Source: Streptomyces kurssanovii (lineage in GTDB: Bacteria; Actinomycetota; Actinomycetes; Streptomycetales; Streptomycetaceae). From it: 64,000 bases of DNA. The notes beneath the pieces are model-generated. The model was not told the origin of the DNA. It searched no databases and saw only the letters and a list, made by a program, of their open reading frames with translations. The stretch spans positions 62,001 to 126,000 of the forward strand of contig NZ_BMTN01000003.1 of assembly GCF_014649695.1 (NCBI RefSeq), in the 5' to 3' direction. Shown here in pieces: positions 33,239-41,355 of the stretch; positions within the stretch are counted from its first letter, which is position 1, and each line of letters begins with the position of its first letter. The translations under genes were made by a program, and so were the position numbers.

Positions 33239-33916
33239 CTGGATTTCCTTGAAAATTGGCGAGCTGGGCAAGTTTCCATTGTTCTCACACTCAAGCTCCT
33301 TGGCCATTGCGAGAGACACGGTGTGGATAATAGTGAGATTTGCTTCACGGTGTTGGACGCTATCTTCCCATAGATCACGCTCAAGCCTCAAGGAGCCAAA
33401 AATGCGTGCAGGGCTCACCGTAGACCCCTTGAGTTGCGGGCTCACGCATTCGAAGTACAAGCGGGCCCCCCTGGGGCTGGCCTTGGCCTCCTTGCCCATG
33501 GCGTAAATCTGCTCCCCTGCGGCCGTTTGCCCTCCGTCGATGTCTGACGGAGCATAGATCGAAAAGTCGATATCGGCATTGTGTCCGATACCACCCGTCC
33601 CTTCCGGATTCAGTTCGCAGAACTCTTCTGGGTATGTCCAGGAGCGGCCGCTCGCATACCCCTTCTTTAGTGAAGCTGCGACGCGGTCACTGATTCCGGA
33701 ATTTATGCGGGAGAACGATTTGCTGTCCATGACGGAATCGACCGCACGAGCAGATGCTCCTTGGAACACGCTGTCGCAGACTTCTGATGTCGCGACGTAG
33801 GAGCTCTCCTCCTCCTTTCCTCCCTCCCCGCACGCGGCAGCCGTTACGCCGAGCAACAGTGCGAGCGCCATGGGCGATGCAGAACGGTTTGGTCGCACTC
33901 GCGTCACATCTCTCAT
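33221..33916 (-). CDS. Secreted lipoprotein of the island, unknown function
   Basis: This 231-residue protein starts at ATG 33916 after GGAGA; a GTG at 33934 is an in-frame alternative. The signal peptide has a central hydrophobic run (MALALLLGVTAAAC) with lipobox Cys29, so it is expected on the outer face of the membrane. The mature part has several cysteines (EVCDSVF, EEFCELN, YFECVS) and no family I recognise. It is encoded directly after the 777-residue ESX-like protein, whose stop lies 18 bp upstream. This position suits an immunity or partner protein. Its base composition is markedly poorer in GC than the chromosomal genes. It overlaps the end of the Uma2 remnant on the other strand. 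Confidence 0.75.
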   Translation of the reverse strand: MRDVTRVRPNRSASPMALALLLGVTAAACGEGGKEEESSYVATSEVCDSVFQGASARAVDSVMDSKSFSRINSGISDRVAASLKKGYASGRSWTYPEEFCELNPEGTGGIGHNADIDFSIYAPSDIDGGQTAAGEQIYAMGKEAKASPRGARLYFECVSPQLKGSTVSPARIFGSLRLERDLWEDSVQHREANLTIIHTVSLAMAKELECENNGNLPSSPIFKEIQSTDKS

Positions 33917-33934
33917 ATCGTCTCCGGCTATCAC

Positions 33935-36268
33935 TCAAGCCACAGGGGAATTTCCCTGCTGGTTCTCGCGGGAATTTCCGGTTGCATAGCCGACTCGCAT
34001 TGACTCTTTCAGGTCCTGACCGAAGTCGCTGTTGAAATCAATGCCGTGATACTGTATGAACCTCTTCATTGGCGCCTCGGCCATTCCCTCTCCGGCCGAA
34101 AACACATTCTCTCTTTCCGCGTGTGTGAGATCCTCGATCTGCTGTTTATGTTCATCGACAGATTTTCCAGCGTAGTCGCCGATGGCCTGGCCGAGCACCT
34201 GCTCGACCGCTCCGTTCGCCGTATCGGTGGCTAGAGGGATAAGCACCACAGCGGCTCCGGCAGCGGCTGCCACGGGAAGAAGGGCAACGCCGGTCGCGAG
34301 CGCCGTGGTGGCGCCGAAGTTTATCCAAGCGGCTCGCTTGGCGGCAGCCTTCTCATACTCCTCGTGGGTCTTGAGGTTCGTTGCCTCGACCTGATCGGCA
34401 CGTGACTGATCCAACATCCCTTGAATCTCGGCACCCGTATGCACAACAGAACGGGCCTTGCCGGTATGGGGCTCTCCGTTCTCGCCGATCTGAGCCTCGA
34501 GTGCGCTCGTCGTGTAGATCTCATTTGCCTTGGATACAGTCGCGTAGGCGTCTGGATGCTGCCCCAGTGTGCTGAGCAACTTCCGTGCTTCGTCCCGATC
34601 CAGAATCAGGTGAGCCTCGATGTTTTTCTTAGGTTTATGAATGTCTCCCGGTTCCCGCTCTTCCAGAGCCCAGCCGATGTCGTCGATATATCCGGCGCTC
34701 ATGTTGCCGATGCTGTCCGCGAGTGCTTCGTGGTGCCTGAGCAGGGCAGGGTTTTCCGCGTACTTCTCCACAACTTCTGACATGACATGGGCAGCGGTCG
34801 CGTCTCTTACTGGATGAGGGCTAGGGTCATCCCATGGATAACCGAGAGCTGCCGCTTCAAGGGCGTGTCCAAGTGCGTCAGGCATGTGGTCACGTGATTG
34901 CTTGATTTCGCTTTGGATCGGTACATCAATATCATCGAACGACTTCCACTTGTCATCGGTGAAGAAATCGAGGTAGTTGTCGATGAGGCCCTTCTTCCCT
35001 TTGCCTAGATCGGCATCGGCGCCCTTATTCACAGTACCGTCCTCGTTGTACGCGGTCGGCGTGTCCGTGAAGAAGTGTTTCGCGGCGTCCGGGCTGTGGC
35101 CCAAAGCCTCCAACATTGCGATCATCGGGTCGTAACCCGACCCGTTGATGCCGGACGGGTTGAAGGGGTCCCTGGCAGAATTGTTCAGCGCCTTGTTCTC
35201 GGCGAACAAGTGAGGGGTCTTCTGGTGCAGCTGAGCCACATGTTCAGCGATGGGGTTCAGGAACTTTGCGTCGTAGTTCCCGTAACGCATGATTCCGCCG
35301 AGCAGTTGGTAGCCGAAGGGGCCAGTACCAGGAGGGTCCTGTCTGGTGAGCGGAATTCGTTCAGTGCCGAGCTTTCGTAGCTCCGGGCCCCACTCTGCGG
35401 CGAACTTGCCGTCGTGAGATGCGGTGGCCAAGGTGAGGCCAAGGTTCTTCTGGAGGGCCTGAACATCTTTCAGGCGTTCCTTGTCCAGCTTCCCGTAGTG
35501 GTACGCATCCGTCGACAACTGTCCGAAGAACGCAAGTGACTTCTCCGGTCCGAGCTTCTCGTAGAAGTTCTTCGCGAACTCAGGCGACTTGGCGTTGTCG
35601 TGCAACAAGCCATTGAGAGCCTGGAGTTCGGTGTGCGTCAGGTCGCGCCCCTTGCCGGCCAGTGCGGCAGCACGCGCGGCCTCTTCCGCGTCGAGGCTCT
35701 TGTACTTGGGGGCGGTGAAGTTGTGGGCGTCCTTGACGTTGGCGGCGAGAGCGCGCTTCAGGGACTCGTCGGCGTCGGAGCAGTCCTCGACGATCCTGTC
35801 TACTTTCCGCTGCCAGGAGGCCACGGCTTCCTCCTGCTTCCGTACCGCTGCCTCGTACGCGGCGCGGTCGGTGTCCTGGCGTGCCGTCGCGTCGGTCTTC
35901 AGGTCCTGGCGGGGGCGGACCTTGCCGTTCGCGTCCACGTGGATGCCTGCGGCCGGCCCCTCCTCGTCCCGGATCCTCAACAGCGCGTCCCTGGCGGCCT
36001 TGAACGATGCGTGCGCATCCGCGAGCAGCAGCTTGATGCCCTTGGCCTGGGCCTCCGCGTCGTCGAACTCCTTGGCCGTCTTGGTGATGAACGGCTTCGT
36101 GACACCCGCGTTCAGGCCCCGCCAGTCGGCCTTGTCGGACTTGGCCTTCATGCCGTGCCGGGCTTCGTCCGCCAGCTTCTCCAGCTTGGTGAGCATCTCC
36201 GACCAGTCGTCGGCGGCTTCCTTGAACTTGGTGACGGGCGCGTCGACGACGTCCTCGTACTTCAGCAC
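33935..36268 (-). CDS. Large ESX/WXG100-associated protein, DUF6571-like
   Basis: The 777-residue protein has an N-terminal alpha-helical, coiled-coil-rich region (about 1-170; KFKEAADDWSEMLTKLEKLADEARHG). The central region has FYEKLGPEKSLAFFGQLSTDAYHYGKL and LLGGIMRYGNYDAKFLNPIAEHVAQLH, which I associate with DUF6571 proteins of Streptomyces. A hydrophobic helical pair lies at about 648-690, followed by a short C-terminal segment. The 5' part is GC-rich like the chromosome while the 3' half is clearly lower in GC, suggesting a modular effector with an exchanged C-terminus. The small gene just upstream may be its secretion partner; toxin activity is not shown. Confidence 0.75.
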   Translation of the reverse strand: MLKYEDVVDAPVTKFKEAADDWSEMLTKLEKLADEARHGMKAKSDKADWRGLNAGVTKPFITKTAKEFDDAEAQAKGIKLLLADAHASFKAARDALLRIRDEEGPAAGIHVDANGKVRPRQDLKTDATARQDTDRAAYEAAVRKQEEAVASWQRKVDRIVEDCSDADESLKRALAANVKDAHNFTAPKYKSLDAEEAARAAALAGKGRDLTHTELQALNGLLHDNAKSPEFAKNFYEKLGPEKSLAFFGQLSTDAYHYGKLDKERLKDVQALQKNLGLTLATASHDGKFAAEWGPELRKLGTERIPLTRQDPPGTGPFGYQLLGGIMRYGNYDAKFLNPIAEHVAQLHQKTPHLFAENKALNNSARDPFNPSGINGSGYDPMIAMLEALGHSPDAAKHFFTDTPTAYNEDGTVNKGADADLGKGKKGLIDNYLDFFTDDKWKSFDDIDVPIQSEIKQSRDHMPDALGHALEAAALGYPWDDPSPHPVRDATAAHVMSEVVEKYAENPALLRHHEALADSIGNMSAGYIDDIGWALEEREPGDIHKPKKNIEAHLILDRDEARKLLSTLGQHPDAYATVSKANEIYTTSALEAQIGENGEPHTGKARSVVHTGAEIQGMLDQSRADQVEATNLKTHEEYEKAAAKRAAWINFGATTALATGVALLPVAAAAGAAVVLIPLATDTANGAVEQVLGQAIGDYAGKSVDEHKQQIEDLTHAERENVFSAGEGMAEAPMKRFIQYHGIDFNSDFGQDLKESMRVGYATGNSRENQQGNSPVA

Positions 36269-36285
36269 TGCGCTTCCCCCGGTGA

Positions 36286-36645
36286 CTACTTGAAGTATTC
36301 GCTGATCTTGGAGACTGCCGTCAGGTTGCCGCCGATGTCGGCGTCGTCCTTCGCGTGCGCGGCCTTCGAGTAGTCGAGGTGGTTGGAGATCTGTGCGCAG
36401 GCGTCGAGCAGGGTCCGCAGTTGGGAGTTCCAGCGGTCGTGGACCTTCAGCAGTTCCGCGCCGCTGGTGAAGTTGCCGTTCATCAGCGCGATGGCCGCGT
36501 CGAACGTCGAGGCGCGGGCGTGGTCGCCGTCCCGTGTCAGCTGCCCGTGGAGGACGTATGCGTCGTGCCCGACCGCTCCGAGCTCGTCGGTGTTCACCTT
36601 CAGGTCCGCGGCGCCGTGGTGGGCACCGGCCTCCGGGTCGGCCAT
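36286..36645 (-). CDS. WXG100-like small helical partner
   Basis: The 119-residue, mostly helical protein has a central tryptophan (VHDRWNSQLRTLLDACAQIS), as expected of ESX substrate or adaptor hairpins. A strict WXG is not present. The ATG at 36645 follows GGAGGA at a good distance. The stop lies 17 bp before the 777-residue protein start, so the two are surely one operon. A typical role would be to form a heterodimer that targets the large protein for type VII-like export; that is inference from layout. Confidence 0.6.
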   Translation of the reverse strand: MADPEAGAHHGAADLKVNTDELGAVGHDAYVLHGQLTRDGDHARASTFDAAIALMNGNFTSGAELLKVHDRWNSQLRTLLDACAQISNHLDYSKAAHAKDDADIGGNLTAVSKISEYFK

Positions 36646-36822
36646 GTTGAGATCCTCCACTCCCCGTAGCCCCGGCCTCTTCGGCGATCGGGGTGTGACG
36701 GCAGCGTAACGGTGCGTTACAAGATGATCGGCCTGTTCCAGTCGCCTCACGAACCGCCTCGCGCGCCGCCTTGGCGGCGGAGGAGGGGCAGGGTAAGGCG
36801 ACGGCTGCGCACCCCGTCGCGG

Positions 36823-36892
36823 TTCGCCCCGGTGTTCCTGCCGATGGCGGTGGTCGCGCCGGCGGGGGCGTGGATGGCGACGCGGCTCAAGA
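36823..36892 (+). repeat. Island-flanking repeat, right copy
   Basis: A truncated, diverged copy of the MFS 3' end encodes FAPVFLPMAVVAPAGAWMATRLK. It has no start or upstream helices, and lies 54 bp before the antitoxin gene. Together with 32844-32913 it brackets 3.9 kb. Confidence 0.85.
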
Positions 36893-36945
36893 CGGAACAC
36901 GAAAGCCGGGTGAAGCACCCCGTACAGCGTCCGTAGGCTCGCGCC

Positions 36946-37152
36946 ATGACCACGCACGAGTACGCCGTCCGGCTCGCCGACCCCGAGCGCCGGGCACTCC
37001 AGGACCTCGCGGACGCGCGGGGGACGACGCCCGAGGCGCTGCTCCACGAGGCCGCCCGGCACTTCCTGCGGGCCGAGGGCGACCTCGTCCGCACGGTGGC
37101 CGCCCGCTACGCGGCGGACCACACCGAACTGCTGAGGAGGCTGGGGGAGTGA
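36946..37152 (+). CDS. Ribbon-helix-helix-type antitoxin
   Basis: This 68-residue protein starts with a short strand (EYAVRLADPERRALQDLA) followed by two helices, the ribbon-helix-helix layout of CopG/Phd-partner antitoxins. It should bind DNA as a dimer, repress its own operon and neutralise the toxin encoded next. The GTG toxin start overlaps the antitoxin stop by 4 nt, typical of type II systems. A TAGGCT -10-like hexamer lies 15-10 bp before the ATG, hinting at a leaderless or very short-leader transcript. Confidence 0.7.
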   Translation: MTTHEYAVRLADPERRALQDLADARGTTPEALLHEAARHFLRAEGDLVRTVAARYAADHTELLRRLGE

Positions 37153-37523
37153 CGCGTCATCTCACCGTGGCCGACGTGACGGCCGTCGCGGCGCTCGCGT
37201 TCGGCGGCGCCCCGCCCGAGCTGCGCACCGCCGGGCTGCTCGAGTCCGCCGTGCACCGGCCGCGGGCCCGGATGTTCGGGGTGTCCGCCTACGAGGACGT
37301 GTACGAACAGGCCGGCGCGCTGCTGCACGCCCTCGCGGCGAACCATCCGTTCGTTGACGGGAACAAACGCACCGCCTGGCTCTGCGCGGTCGTCTTCCTC
37401 GCACTCAACGGGGTCGACCTCTCGGACGTCGACCAGGACAGGGCCTACGACCTGGTGGTCTCCGTCGCCGCCGGACAGGTCGCGGACCCCGCTGTGATCG
37501 GCGGCGTACTGCGCGCGTTGTGA
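37149..37523 (+). CDS. Doc/Fic-family toxin (death-on-curing)
   Basis: The 124-residue Fic-fold protein has the active motif HPFVDGNKRTAW at 66-77. Lys73, in place of the Gly of AMP-transferring Fic proteins, matches the Doc branch, which phosphorylates the elongation factor EF-Tu and stops translation. The catalytic His66 and Arg74 are present, so it looks intact. The start GTG overlaps the antitoxin gene. The pair sits immediately beside the repeat-bounded island and may stabilise it or simply be an old chromosomal module. Target preference is inferred from family. Confidence 0.85.
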   Translation: MTRHLTVADVTAVAALAFGGAPPELRTAGLLESAVHRPRARMFGVSAYEDVYEQAGALLHALAANHPFVDGNKRTAWLCAVVFLALNGVDLSDVDQDRAYDLVVSVAAGQVADPAVIGGVLRAL

Positions 37524-37563
37524 CCCCGGTCGCATACCGCGCCGGCGGGCCCGTCGGGCCCGG

Positions 37564-37602
37564 ACGACAACCGGGACCCCGGTAGGGTGGCCCGGTTGTC
37601 GT
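37564..37602. terminator. Inverted repeat between toxin and helicase genes
   Basis: ACGACAACCGGG (37564-37575) and CCCGGTTGTCGT (37591-37602) are perfect 12-bp arms around GGTAGGGTGG. It could end the toxin transcript. The TAGGGT inside also resembles a -10 for the helicase gene. Confidence 0.45.
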
Positions 37603-37669
37603 ACGGAACGACCCCGTACATGACGACCCGCCCGCGCCCACGTCAGCCGAGAGCACCGAACCGGAGACC

Positions 37670-39454
37670 GTGACTACTACCGCCTCCCACCACCTCTCAC
37701 CCGCCTTCCCCGGCCGTGCCCCCTGGGGCACGGCGAACAAGCTGCGTGCCTGGCAGCAGGGCGCCATGGAGAAGTACCTCCAGGAGCAGCCGCGTGACTT
37801 CCTCGCCGTCGCCACCCCCGGCGCCGGCAAGACGACGTTCGCGCTCACCCTCGCCTCCTGGCTGCTGCACCACCACGTCGTGCAGCAGGTGACCGTCGTC
37901 GCGCCGACCGAGCACCTGAAGAAGCAGTGGGCGGCCGCGGCGGCGCGGATAGGGATCAAGCTGGACCCGGAGTACAGCGCGGGACCGCTGAGCAAGGAGT
38001 ACCACGGCGTCGCCGTCACCTACGCCGGTGTCGGGGTGCGCCCGATGCTGCACCGCAACCGCTGCGAGCAGCGCAAGACGCTCGTCATCCTCGACGAGAT
38101 CCACCACGCGGGTGATTCCAAGTCATGGGGCGAGGCGTGTCTCGAGGCGTTCGAGCCGGCGACCCGCCGCCTCGCCCTCACCGGCACGCCCTTCCGCTCG
38201 GACACCAACCCGATCCCGTTCGTCACGTACGAGGAGGGCAACGACGGCATCCGCCGTTCCGCCGCCGACTACACCTACGGTTACGGGAACGCGCTCGGCG
38301 ACGGGGTCGTCCGGCCGGTCATCTTCCTCTCCTACAGCGGCAATATGCGCTGGCGCACCAAGGCCGGTGACGAGGTCGCCGCGCGGCTCGGCGAGCCGAT
38401 GACCAAGGACGCGATCTCGCAGGCCTGGCGCACCGCGCTCGACCCGCGCGGCGACTGGATGCCGAACGTCCTGCGCGCCGCCGACCAGCGGCTGACCGAG
38501 GTCAGGAAGGGCATCCCGGACGCGGGTGGCCTCGTCATCGCCTCCGACCAGGACTCGGCCCGCGCGTACGCCAAACTGATCCGGGAGATCACGGGGACCA
38601 AGGCCACCGTCGTGCTCTCCGACGAGGCGGCGGCGTCCAAGCGGATCGAGGAGTTCAGCGAGGACGGGTCCCGCTGGATGGTCGCCGTCCGAATGGTGTC
38701 GGAGGGCGTCGACGTACCGCGCCTCGCGGTCGGTGTGTACGCGACGACGATCTCGACGCCGCTGTTCTTCGCGCAGGCCGTGGGCCGTTTCGTGCGGTCA
38801 CGCCGGCGCGGTGAGACGGCCTCGGTTTTCCTCCCCACCATCCCGAACCTGCTCGGCTTCGCCTCCGAGATGGAGGTCGAGCGCGACCACGCCCTCGACA
38901 AGCCGAAGAAGGACGGCGACGAGGACCCGTACGCCGAGTCCGAGAAGGAGATGGCGGAGGCCGAGAAGCAGCAGGACGAGGACACGGGCGAGCAGGACAT
39001 GCTGCCTTTCGAGGCGCTGGAGTCCGACGCCGTCTTCGACCGTGTGCTGTACGACGGGGCCGAGTTCGGCATGCAGGCGCACCCCGGCAGCGAGGAGGAG
39101 CGGGACTACCTGGGTATTCCCGGGCTCCTCGAACCGGACCAGGTGCAGTTGCTGCTCCAGAAGCGGCAGGCACGGCAGATCGCGCACAGCCGCAAGAAGC
39201 CCGACGAGGAGGCCGACCTCCTCGAGCTGCCGGCCGAGCGCCGCCCGGTCGTCTCCCACAAGGAACTGCTGGAACTGCGCAAGCAGCTGAACACGATGGT
39301 CGGCGCGTACGTACACCAGAGCGGCAAGCCCCACGGGGTGATCCACACCGAGCTGCGCCGGGTGTGCGGCGGTCCGCCGAGCGCGGAGGCGACGGCCGGT
39401 CAGATCCGGGAGCGGATCAAGAAGGTCCAGGAGTGGGCCACGCGGATGCGCTGA
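37670..39454 (+). CDS. SF2 DEAD/DEAH-box helicase (XPB-like)
   Basis: The 594-residue protein has ordered SF2 motifs: TPGAGKTTFAL (Walker A, 49-59), VILDEIHHAGD (DEIH, about 140-150), LTGTPFRSD, and motif VI QAVGRFVRSRRRGE. An acidic Asp/Glu-rich insertion follows at about 410-445, and a C-terminal region of unknown fold. It probably unwinds or translocates on nucleic acid using ATP; the exact role is unknown, though such genes are common single-copy in Streptomyces. The GTG at 37670 follows GGAGACC. A very long hairpin starts 3 bp after the stop. Confidence 0.85.
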   Translation: MTTTASHHLSPAFPGRAPWGTANKLRAWQQGAMEKYLQEQPRDFLAVATPGAGKTTFALTLASWLLHHHVVQQVTVVAPTEHLKKQWAAAAARIGIKLDPEYSAGPLSKEYHGVAVTYAGVGVRPMLHRNRCEQRKTLVILDEIHHAGDSKSWGEACLEAFEPATRRLALTGTPFRSDTNPIPFVTYEEGNDGIRRSAADYTYGYGNALGDGVVRPVIFLSYSGNMRWRTKAGDEVAARLGEPMTKDAISQAWRTALDPRGDWMPNVLRAADQRLTEVRKGIPDAGGLVIASDQDSARAYAKLIREITGTKATVVLSDEAAASKRIEEFSEDGSRWMVAVRMVSEGVDVPRLAVGVYATTISTPLFFAQAVGRFVRSRRRGETASVFLPTIPNLLGFASEMEVERDHALDKPKKDGDEDPYAESEKEMAEAEKQQDEDTGEQDMLPFEALESDAVFDRVLYDGAEFGMQAHPGSEEERDYLGIPGLLEPDQVQLLLQKRQARQIAHSRKKPDEEADLLELPAERRPVVSHKELLELRKQLNTMVGAYVHQSGKPHGVIHTELRRVCGGPPSAEATAGQIRERIKKVQEWATRMR

Positions 39455-39457
39455 CAC

Positions 39458-39522
39458 GGCGCCGCCCGCGCCGCACGCCACCGGACGACGGTCGTCCGGT
39501 GGCGTGCGGCGCGGGCGGCGCC
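39458..39522 (+). terminator. 32-bp perfect inverted repeat after the helicase gene
   Basis: The arms 39458-39489 and 39491-39522 are complementary without mismatch around a single base, an unusually long stem. The next 30 bp repeat part of the arm (GCACCGGACGACGG). Confidence 0.8.
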
Positions 39523-39840
39523 CGCACCGCACCGGACGACGGTTCGCCGTCACGGCGCCGCGGCCGGCGACGGTCGTCCCGGACGCCCGCTCACATGACC
39601 CGTACGGGGATCAATAACCCGTCGTCGAAGGAAGATCGCCCGGATTCTGGACGAGGGCTTCCGCTGAGCGGTGCCGGTCGCTACTGTCCCCGCAATGCAA
39701 ACGCCCCGTGGCAGCGCCGCCGCGGAGCGCAGTCGGTGTGCCATGGCCTGCCGGCGGCCTCTGGGTGCGTCGCCGATGGGACCGGTGCCGCGACATCCCT
39801 TGTGAGGATCGCCGTCACTCACTCCGAAGGAGAGGGCGTC
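39523..39840 (+). other. Intergenic region before the iclR gene
   Basis: This 318-bp stretch holds a further partial copy of the hairpin arm near 39530-39542, with a matching GGTCGTCC near 39570. A TACTGT -10-like hexamer lies at about 39682-39687. No gene was recognised. Confidence 0.3.
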
Positions 39841-40482
39841 GTGACCGCGGAGACCTCCCAGACGCTCGACAGGGGACTACGTGTCCTCAAGCTGCTCGCC
39901 GATACCGACCACGGGCTGACCGTCACCGAGTTGTCCACCAAACTCGGCGTCAACCGCACCGTCGTCTACAGGCTGCTCGCCACCCTCGAGCAGCACGCCC
40001 TCGTCCGACGCGACCTCGGCGGCCGCGCCAGGGTCGGCCTCGGCGTGCTGCGCCTCGGCCGCCAGGTCCATCCGCTGGTGCGGGAGGCCGCGATGCCGGC
40101 CCTGCGCTCCCTCGCGGAGGACATAGGGGCGACGGCCCACCTGACCCTGGTCGACGGGGCGGAGGCCCTCGCGGTCGCCGTCGTCGAGCCGACGTGGACG
40201 GACTACCACGTGGCCTACCGGGCCGGCTTCCGCCACCCGTTGGACCGCGGCGCGGCCGGCAAGGCGATCCTCGCCGCCCGCCAGAGCAAGAGCACCGAGC
40301 CCGGATACACGCTCACCCACGGGGAACTGGAGGCGGGCGCGAGCGGCGCCGCCGCCGCCCTGGTGGGGGTGACGGGCATAGAGGGCAGCGTCGGTGTGGT
40401 GATGCTGGCCGACGCCGTACCGGAGCGGGTGGGGCCCCGCGTCGTGGACGCGGCACGCGAGGTCGCGGACGCGCTGCGGTAG
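39841..40482 (+). CDS. IclR-family transcriptional regulator
   Basis: The 213-residue regulator has a winged helix-turn-helix at about 8-65 (SQTLDRGLRVLKLLAD, LTVTELSTKLGVNRTVVYRLLATLE). The IclR effector domain follows (RAGFRHPLDRGAAGKAILA). It is slightly short for the family (about 250), the C-terminal ligand domain being compact. The GTG at 39841 follows AAGGAGAGGG. Neighbouring genes give no clear metabolic target, and the effector is unknown. Confidence 0.85.
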   Translation: MTAETSQTLDRGLRVLKLLADTDHGLTVTELSTKLGVNRTVVYRLLATLEQHALVRRDLGGRARVGLGVLRLGRQVHPLVREAAMPALRSLAEDIGATAHLTLVDGAEALAVAVVEPTWTDYHVAYRAGFRHPLDRGAAGKAILAARQSKSTEPGYTLTHGELEAGASGAAAALVGVTGIEGSVGVVMLADAVPERVGPRVVDAAREVADALR

Positions 40483-40566
40483 CGCCGCCGGCCGCGGACG
40501 GCGGGCCGCGGCACCGGACCCGCCGCCCGCCGACCGCGACGGGTCCGCGCCGGATAGATTGACGCC

Positions 40567-41355
40567 GTGCTCTCCAGTCTCACGCGCCCCCGCGCCCTCG
40601 CCCTCTGCGCCCTGCCCGTCGTCGCGCTGTTCGCCGTCGCCGGACTCGCGCCCCTGCCGTTCGTCGTCGCCCAGCCAGGGATGACCGCGGACGTGCTCGG
40701 GGAGGACCAGGGGACGCCCGTCATCACGATCTCCGGCGCGCCGACCCGCAGGACCGAGGGGTCGCTGCGGATGACGACGATCGTCGCGACGGGGCCGGCC
40801 ACCGATGTCGACCTCGGTGACGTGGCCGACGGCTGGTTCCGCGCCGACCGTGCCGTGCTGCCGCGCGACGCCGTCTATCCGGCGGGCAAGTCGGACAAGG
40901 AGATCGAGCAGCGCAACGTCGCGGACATGGAGAGGTCGCAGGACGTCGCCGCCCGCGCGGCTCTCTCGTACCTCGGTGAGGACCCCGCCAAGGTGAAGGT
41001 GTCGCTGCACCTCGCCGACGTGGGCGGGCCGAGCGCCGGACTGCTGTTCTCCCTCGGCGTCATCGACAAGCTCGCGGGCGACGGCGCCGGCGGCGACCTC
41101 ACCGGTGGCCGCAGCATCGCGGGTACGGGGACGATCAGCGCCGACGGCGCGGTCGGCGCGGTCGGCGGGGTGTCGCTGAAGACCCAGGCGGCGCGGCGTG
41201 ACGGGGCGACCGTCTTCCTCGTGCCGAAGGACGAGTGCTCCGACGCGCAGGCCGAACTGCCCGAGGGGATGCGCCTGATCCCCGTCACGACGCTCAAGGG
41301 CGCGGTGGAGTCGCTGCGTTCGCTGGAGAAGGGCGGGAAGGTCCCGAGCTGCTGA
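40567..41355 (+). CDS. Membrane-anchored Lon-type (S16) serine protease without PDZ domain
   Basis: The 262-residue protein has one N-terminal membrane helix (about 9-35) and a C-terminal Lon proteolytic domain. Its Ser156 lies in VGGPSAGLLFSLGV and Lys205 in GVSLKTQAA, the expected Ser-Lys dyad. Related YlbL-type proteins carry a PDZ domain between helix and protease; here the spacing (about 36-120) is too short and no PDZ motif is seen. It probably cleaves membrane or secreted proteins on the outer face. TAGATT just before the GTG at 40567 could be a -10 giving a nearly leaderless mRNA. Confidence 0.82.
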   Translation: MLSSLTRPRALALCALPVVALFAVAGLAPLPFVVAQPGMTADVLGEDQGTPVITISGAPTRRTEGSLRMTTIVATGPATDVDLGDVADGWFRADRAVLPRDAVYPAGKSDKEIEQRNVADMERSQDVAARAALSYLGEDPAKVKVSLHLADVGGPSAGLLFSLGVIDKLAGDGAGGDLTGGRSIAGTGTISADGAVGAVGGVSLKTQAARRDGATVFLVPKDECSDAQAELPEGMRLIPVTTLKGAVESLRSLEKGGKVPSC

